This document shows positions 57,365-64,000 of a stretch of DNA of 64,000 nucleotides, one piece after another; position 1 is the stretch's first letter, and every line of letters starts with the position of its first letter. The notes under the pieces are model-generated. The model was given only the letters and a program-made list of their open reading frames with translations, was not told the origin of the DNA and did not search any database. A program made the position numbers and the translations under genes. This DNA comes from Mucor racemosus. Taxonomy: Eukaryota; Mucoromycota; Mucoromycetes; Mucorales; Mucoraceae. The DNA is taken from the NCBI GenBank assembly GCA_027405735.1, contig JAPEHQ010000007.1, positions 744,001 to 808,000 of the forward strand. Direction: 5' to 3'.

Positions 57365-58650
57365 TCGACTCCGATACTAAAAAACAGATAAAATTCACCG
57401 CTTTTTCCTTGAAAACTGGGTCTCACTTTTCATCCCTGCCCTACTTTTTTCCCCATTAAATAACACCAAAAATAAATTATACGCCAATGTACCTGAGATA
57501 ATCGACTTTAATCCAAAAACAAGTATCCGGAAATATCTTATTTTTTTAATGCTAATTTTTCGGATTTTTACACGTATTTTACTGCTAAAAATGAAAAACT
57601 TCGAGCTTGAATATCTCTGTAAAAAATTAAGTTATGCTACCAGCTTCCAATAGTAAAACTTGCTTATTTTGAAGTACTCTATAACATATTTTAATATAAA
57701 AAAAATCTGGGCACTTTTATTTTTTTTTCATTTTTTTTGACGTTTTTGTAGTAGATTTCAAAGTATTCGTTAAATTGAGCAACACTTTCTTTACATTCAT
57801 GTCATCAATCTCTTTGAGATCTCTCGGATCCAATTTAGATTGTTTCAAAATATTGATTTTTCATGGAGATATCCTAAAAAATATGTACATGGAATATCCT
57901 CTTTTCAAGCTTCAATTTTTCCCCTGTATACCCTCATCCCAAATTCTGAATTTGAAAAAAAAATTGACAAAAACCTTGTTTTCTCTACGAAAAATGCAGC
58001 TAAAAGCCTCAATAATGGCCCGATCGATAGATAATCATACTGCGTATTATTTACATTACTTATATTTACAATATGCTTATAAAAAATGATGTATATCTTC
58101 AAAAAACCTTCAAAATGTCAATTGCATTTTGCGCAAAATTTTACGTGAAACATTTTTTTAAATTTTATTTAGATGGATGCAGAATTTAAAACTGTACAAA
58201 AGACATTTAATATGCTAGGTTGACTTACTTTGCAGTTCACGAGCGTATAACGATTTTGTTTTTTGGATCATTTTTCGTTCATTTTGTCATCAAATCATTT
58301 TTGGAACCCAGTTATCTTTGGTTGTAAGCTGTAATATGAACTTTTATTTTGATTATCTCGACGAGAAATCAATATTTTTTACTGAAACAAAAAATTCGCA
58401 GTAACTGTCAGTTAAATCTACCTTATGAATATAAAAAACTGATATCTCAAATTAGATGTTTAATTTTTCCAATCGATTCTAGGACATTTTTAGACAATAT
58501 TAAGCCATTGCATTTATATTTTGGTATTAACTCTACTATTTTCGGACATATATCAATGCCCCCCATAGAGGGGAGGTACATCTTTGTCGAAGATTTTACG
58601 GAATTCAACTCAATTGATGTATCACTCTTAACGGGATGTCTAATTCAAAA
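57365..58650 (+). repeat. R2 repeat, copy 3
   Basis: The best-preserved long copy. It shares all landmarks with copy 1 and keeps two open stretches: a 104-codon ORF at 57775-58089 homologous to those at 21270 and 32253, and a 101-codon ORF at 58349-58654 whose C-terminal part (FGHISM, then RYIFVEDFTEF) is matched by broken sequence at about 22010-22085 in copy 1. No terminal repeats found. Confidence 0.75.
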
Positions 58651-58905
58651 GTAAAACGACATTTAAAACATTGTTCAGGGATCGAAGATCAGATCAATTG
58701 AACATTAACTGGAACTAAGATTCCATATTATGTTCCAGCATGACACATTGTTATAAACAGCTAGCATCTATAACTCCTATCGTCCATTATCATACTATTT
58801 AATACCTTATCATTTCATCATTTCCCTCAAATCAATTAGTATAATACTTGTATAAATCCCATTCTATTTACGTCTAATAATTTGATTCATTACAGTTTAG
58901 TACAT
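58651..58905 (-). repeat. R5 repeat, LTR-like, inverted copy
   Basis: On the minus strand it starts TGTAATGAATC and follows 22755-23000 (TACTAATTGATTTGAGGGAA, ATGCTGGAAC, TCAATTGATCTGATC). It directly follows R2 copy 3. In the other locus R5 lies about 640 bases after the end of R2 copy 1, so the two families occur side by side twice. Confidence 0.55.
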
Positions 58906-59120
58906 CTTTAGGTTATAACATATACGATAGTGCAAACCATTTGCAATTTGTAGATACTAAATTAATTACATGTCTTTATCCTTAAAATGTCGAACATTTT
59001 TCCAAAATGCTAGCCTAAAGAATACATACTTTTCGCTATATTGAGATGATTATCCGTAAATTTTATTCTTAAATGACAAATATATACTTCAATTCGCTTA
59101 AATACATTTTGTATGTATAA

Positions 59121-62100
59121 TTAAACTCTGCCTATATTATAATAATCAAGGTACATTTGTCCTTGCTCTGATTTGTAGAAATCGACGGGTATTTGTGGTT
59201 TATGAAAATCCTGTTCTTGTTGTAAGAGTTTTTGTCTTGCAGTATAATTGAAGGGATTAAGTAAATCTATTAAAGTAATTTAGTATTCATTAAATAAAGA
59301 GTCTCCTTTATCTTACCTCCAAATTTGATTGAATTATCCACCTTTAAAGACTTTTTGAGAGTTATACATTCTTTGATTTCTTCATTCGTCATTCCTTTTC
59401 TTTCTCTTTGTAGTAATTTCTTTGCTAGTAGATAACCTTCATTATGCATTTGATGTAGTTGACAATATTTCAACATAAATATCTTTAACTGAATGTTATT
59501 AGAATGCCAACAATAATCACCCATTTCATCTATTTCAACTTGCGAAATAGAATCCAAATCAATTTGAGTTGATCCAAAACAATAATCAAGCATATTATTA
59601 TAAGCAATTAAATTGTCGTCTATCACTTCTGGTTCTGGTTCTGATTCTGTTTTTGGTTCAACAAGCTCAGGTTCTGATACAGCGAATTGAGGAGGAGTGG
59701 CATACTCATTGATGTCCACGGAATCACTGACAGTTTCTTGTTCATTGTTCAACAATCTAGAAAGGGCTTCTGTGCTAACAGGTATATAATCAATAGCGGT
59801 ATTTGCACTTTGTTGTTGATGAATGGGTATTTGTTGAGGTGTATTGTTACTAGATATTTCATTAACATCTGCGAGTTCTCCGCCTGAAACAAACTTGATG
59901 CTATCCTCTTTATTATGTAGGTTTTTATCTTCAATAGGATCTTTTTCAAGGGTATCCCTAGATTGAACTTCGTCGCTTTCCTCAAGATATGATCCCTCTC
60001 GAAAATTACCATCCTTATCATTGACAATCTGTCTTGAAGAGCTACTTGCATCTAATAATTTATCTTCCTCCTCATTCTGGGAGTCCTTCAATTCATCTTC
60101 ACTACTAGAAATGATCATTGTGGCATTTTGCCCTTCCTTCTCAAATGTATCATATGCTTCTTGATTAAACATTGTACCAGCATTATCCGCTTCGTCGGCA
60201 TAGTCTGGTCCAGATTCATATATCATGTACGTATCGTTATCATGAATGCTGTGATTTTCAGGGTTTTCACCATCATCTTGCATTTGAATTTCACGAGATT
60301 GGTATGGTATCATGTTTTCTTCGTTTTCTTCTTCATTTGTCTGTTCAACACTGATTACACAAACCTCATGAGCAGACTGTACATTTTCTAAACTTGCTGT
60401 ATTGTCGGGAATAATATGGTTATCTTGAATTATAGTAGGAATATCAGCGGCTTTGTTTTCCTCTTCTTGTTGACCAGTGGTAATATCACTCGTTGAATCG
60501 TCTTCAGTTTGGAAAGAGGCATCAACCAAAGTGTCTTCATCCATTAAAGTTTCAATGAGATCATTCTTGATATCACGATTTGATGCATCTTCAGTGATTT
60601 CTTGGGCAAGGATAGAACTGGGAAGAGAAAAATCGGCAGCATGATGCTCTTCTTTGAAACTATCAACCTCCTCAGTATCTTGTATGGCATCTTTATGCTC
60701 AATCACAACATAATCGTCATCTAATGCAACTACTTCTCTGCTAATCTCCTTTTGCTCAACCAACACAATATTCTCCTCCTCTGTAATTGTTGCTTTCTGA
60801 TGCTGCTCATCCAACACAATATTCTTCTCCTCTGTAACTGCTAATTTTTCATGCTGCTCATCTGATACTACATTCTCTGTAACTTCTGGCTTCTCATGTT
60901 GTTCCCCCACAATCCCAGTAACAGAATCTACAACTTGCTTTAAATCATCTTGCTCTCTATACATCGAAAAAGATATGCTTGTGTGTGATTCTTCTTTTGT
61001 TACAAATGTAGGAGACTTATCAAAGGATGTAGTTAAATTTTCTTCATCATATTCATTTAGGGCAATGGTCTTTTGCCTTTTCACTGATATCTCAACATCA
61101 GCTAAATGCTCGCCTTCTCTTTTAGAGATGTTGTTGTTGTTGTTGCTGTTGTTGATATCTGAAAGATCTTCGATTTCATCTGTCATTAAAGTATCCTGAT
61201 TTTTTAAAGCATTTTCTGTCGAAGCGCTTACATCTGCTCTATCTGACACATCTTCAAGATTTCTTGATTGTATATTCTGATCTGCAATGGCTTGATATTG
61301 CTCCATATTTGTTGTACTTTTATTGATATCTTTGGACAGAACTGCTTCTTTATCGTCACCTAAATTTGTGGTGTTATCAACAGTATGCGTATCCATAACT
61401 ATTTCTGAATTGTCATTTACGACTGAATGGGCTGTACTATTAGTATCAGCTGGTTGATTTGTATCATCGTCCTCATTTTCTTCCAAAATGATATCAGCAA
61501 TTTTCTGAGGTACATGCATTAAATAGCCATTACTGTCCAATTTGAGCGATTTAACGGTATCAGAATTAGCCATTGTATCCACACAACTTTGTTGATCCAT
61601 AGCAAGTGTTAGCGCTTGATTTATCTTGGTTGGTGAAATTTCCCAAATATTCAAATCATAACTCTTATCACCATTTTGAAATATGATGGAGAGCTGAAGA
61701 GTACTATCAGCAAGAGTAGTTGTAGATGGAATCAGTTTTGTTTCTAGAATCTTGGCAGATGATTGAATGCTTTCAGGTGGATTGATTATGGCTCTTTGTC
61801 TTCTAGTAAAATCTCCACGAGTTTCAACTAGTTTAATGTAGGATTGACGATATTGATATTTGATTTCTTGAGGCTTTTCTTGAGCTAAAGCGACATTCAT
61901 TAATAAACTATTGTAAGAGCGTGCGCAAGACAACTGTGTAATTGGATCTATGTGGATGCTTGTTAATCATATTGCTTGATATATTCACGCCCATTATGTT
62001 ATACTTACACCCAGGAAACTCTGTAAAATCAGATAAATCAACAGGTACTCTAATTCTAGATGCTTTATACGAGTAAACACTTGCTCTAATTCTATAAATT

Positions 62101-63056
62101 AGGATTGCACCTTGACTGAAACCTAATAAAATTTGAGGATCACTATGGCCCATACGTCTGTCACCTTTGTCTGCTGTTAATATACAAATTGCGGTTACAT
62201 GTCCAATATCTTGTTTGTCTTTTGAGTTAGTTGTGAATGATTCTGTCAACTTTTTAAACATGTCAAAACCTATCGTTTGGAATACAAAAAGAAAATCTAT
62301 AAACTTACTTCGACATTCATTTGATCTTGTGATGAATCTAAAGTTAATAGGATCAAAGTGGCATCATCGTTTTTAGTGCCAATCACCATAGCAAACGATG
62401 GTTTGGTATCAATTGTACCTAGTCTATCAACATAAGCCTACATGGCAATTAATATTAAACCAAATATTCGGTAAATATAATACTTTACAACTCTAAATGG
62501 CGAGCATGTCATATCTGCATGTGTAATTTCACCTGTAATAGGTTTATTGAATTCTACTACCTTTGAAGATTTGGTTTTGACGTTATGACAAAACATATAA
62601 TTGTTGTTATTGTGATCGCTACAAATAATCAGCAAGTAGGGATCTTGATTTGTTTTGCAGCACAATACAGATTCGATTTTATGCAACTTTAATTCGGGTT
62701 AGTTATACTTGAAATTAACTGTTGTAATATTTATTAATTACCTTTGGTGAATCAAGAGAATTCAGGGCTTTTAATGTAATTGTATCGTTTGTCTCGCGAG
62801 TTCGGTTAACATCTGTATAAACATATTCTATTACGTTATGATCGAAATTAAATATTAAATCTGGATCTAATTCATAGTTGAACTTGTGGTGATTAACTGA
62901 TATTTGTTGATAATCACACATATGTAGAGTGTTGTCTTTATATGTCTTTATGATGATAATCTGCAACAGTGTGAAAAAAAAAACATTATTCCACCCAGTT
63001 TGAAATCCATTCTGCACATTGGAAATGTGACTAATTTCATGCGCAAACCAAACCAT
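59121..63056 (-). CDS. Large acidic protein with propeller-like N-terminus, unrecognised
   Basis: Seven or so exons. The final exon (59121-59266) follows a GGAG|GTAAGA...TAG intron and ends YLDYYNIGRV. The central exon (59317 to about 61935) is huge, Asp/Glu/Ser-rich and low in complexity, with tandem VTEENIVLDEQ-like repeats. The N-terminal exons (for example LHKIESVLCCKTNQDPYLLI; AYVDRLGTIDTKPSFAMVIG; PQILLGFSQGAILIYRIRAS) show the alternating strand pattern of a WD40-like propeller. Total about 1,180 residues. No family recognised. The start is uncertain: ATG at 63056 is the first in-frame one; an upstream exon starting at about 63235 (MSKKKKLPKIFEELILVFE) would join in frame only across a TGA. 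Confidence 0.65.
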
Positions 63057-63601
63057 CTGCAGATGCTCATGGCTTCATTCAAAGCTTAAAATATCTAACA
63101 AAACAAAGTTAAATAAATTTTCAAAATAAACAGAATACATCAGGAAGCACTACTGCTTGATAAATCATCAAGAACTTACTTCAAAGACCAGGATTAATTC
63201 TTCAAAAATCTTGGGTAGTTTTTTTTTTTTTGACATTTGAAAATCAGATTGCACTGTGCTTCAAAACTTCATCGCACGCTTTAACATTAGAAATGTATGA
63301 TGTTTTTGAGCTATATATGTGGAGATGTATGCAATATGATATGACTTATTTATCATTCCTATACAAAACTATCAAAATGATTTTGTGATAGGACACAGAA
63401 ATTGATTGATATGATATAAAATCTTTAATTGATCTGGTCTAGTATTTAAACGTTCTTTTTGAATTGAAAAATGTTGAATTATATACATTTGTAATAAACG
63501 ATTGCATAAAAGTTATATTATTATAATAATTTTGAGATTTTATATATTATAAAATATTATATAGCACAGGTTGAGGAGGGAGAGGGGGTATACAAATCAA
63601 A

Positions 63602-64000
<399 letters not shown>

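Overview
This is eukaryotic nuclear DNA, very AT-rich, with short introns (about 50-80 bases, GTAAGT/GTGAGT-like donors) and long blocks of nested repeats. The gene set points to a fungus, most probably an early-diverging one of the Mucoromycota/Mucorales type: PIH1, Pom33/TMEM33, Pho80-type cyclin, recyclin-1, Yhm2-type carrier, IMP2, mitoribosomal bL9m, SMC5 and Mucorales-style single-exon F-box proteins. The species cannot be named from the sequence alone.

Gene-rich islands. 1-3.7 kb: end of a TPR protein gene, a PIH1 (R2TP complex) gene and a divergent Pom33/TMEM33 membrane protein gene. 11.9-19.6 kb: Pho80-like cyclin, recyclin-1 (F-box plus Sec10-like), Yhm2-like mitochondrial carrier, and an unrecognised acidic coiled-coil protein. 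23.5-25.4 kb: a lone F-box gene. 29.2-30.5 kb: an unrecognised Ser/Thr-rich protein. 50.9-56.5 kb: leucine-rich-repeat protein, bL9m and IMP2 (head to head, both mitochondrial) and another F-box gene. 59.1-64 kb: a large acidic protein with a propeller-like N-terminus, then the 3' end of SMC5.

Repeat-rich blocks. 3.8-11.7 kb, 20.8-23.1 kb, 31.8-49.5 kb and 57.4-58.9 kb are nested mobile DNA. I call the recurring families R1 to R5. R1 is about 2.1 kb, non-autonomous and CACTA-like: one end reads CACTA/TAGTG with clustered TGTGC subterminal motifs, and the other carries a broken exon of a cytoplasmic dynein intermediate chain gene. There are four copies (4.2-8.9, 9.3-11.4, 36.0-37.8 and 39.0-46.4 kb). 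A decayed PIF/Harbinger element with long terminal inverted repeats sits in one copy. An apparently intact Ty3/Gypsy retrotransposon with identical 256-bp LTRs sits in another. Uninterrupted R1 copies supply the empty sites. R2 is a roughly 1.3-kb repeat with a small ORF open in three copies. R3 and R4 form mosaics and inverted repeats at 32.9-38.7 and 46.4-47.4 kb. R5 is LTR-like.

Exon boundaries were read by eye from splice signals and reading phase. Repeat boundaries come from comparing copies inside the window and are approximate unless a target-site duplication is given.
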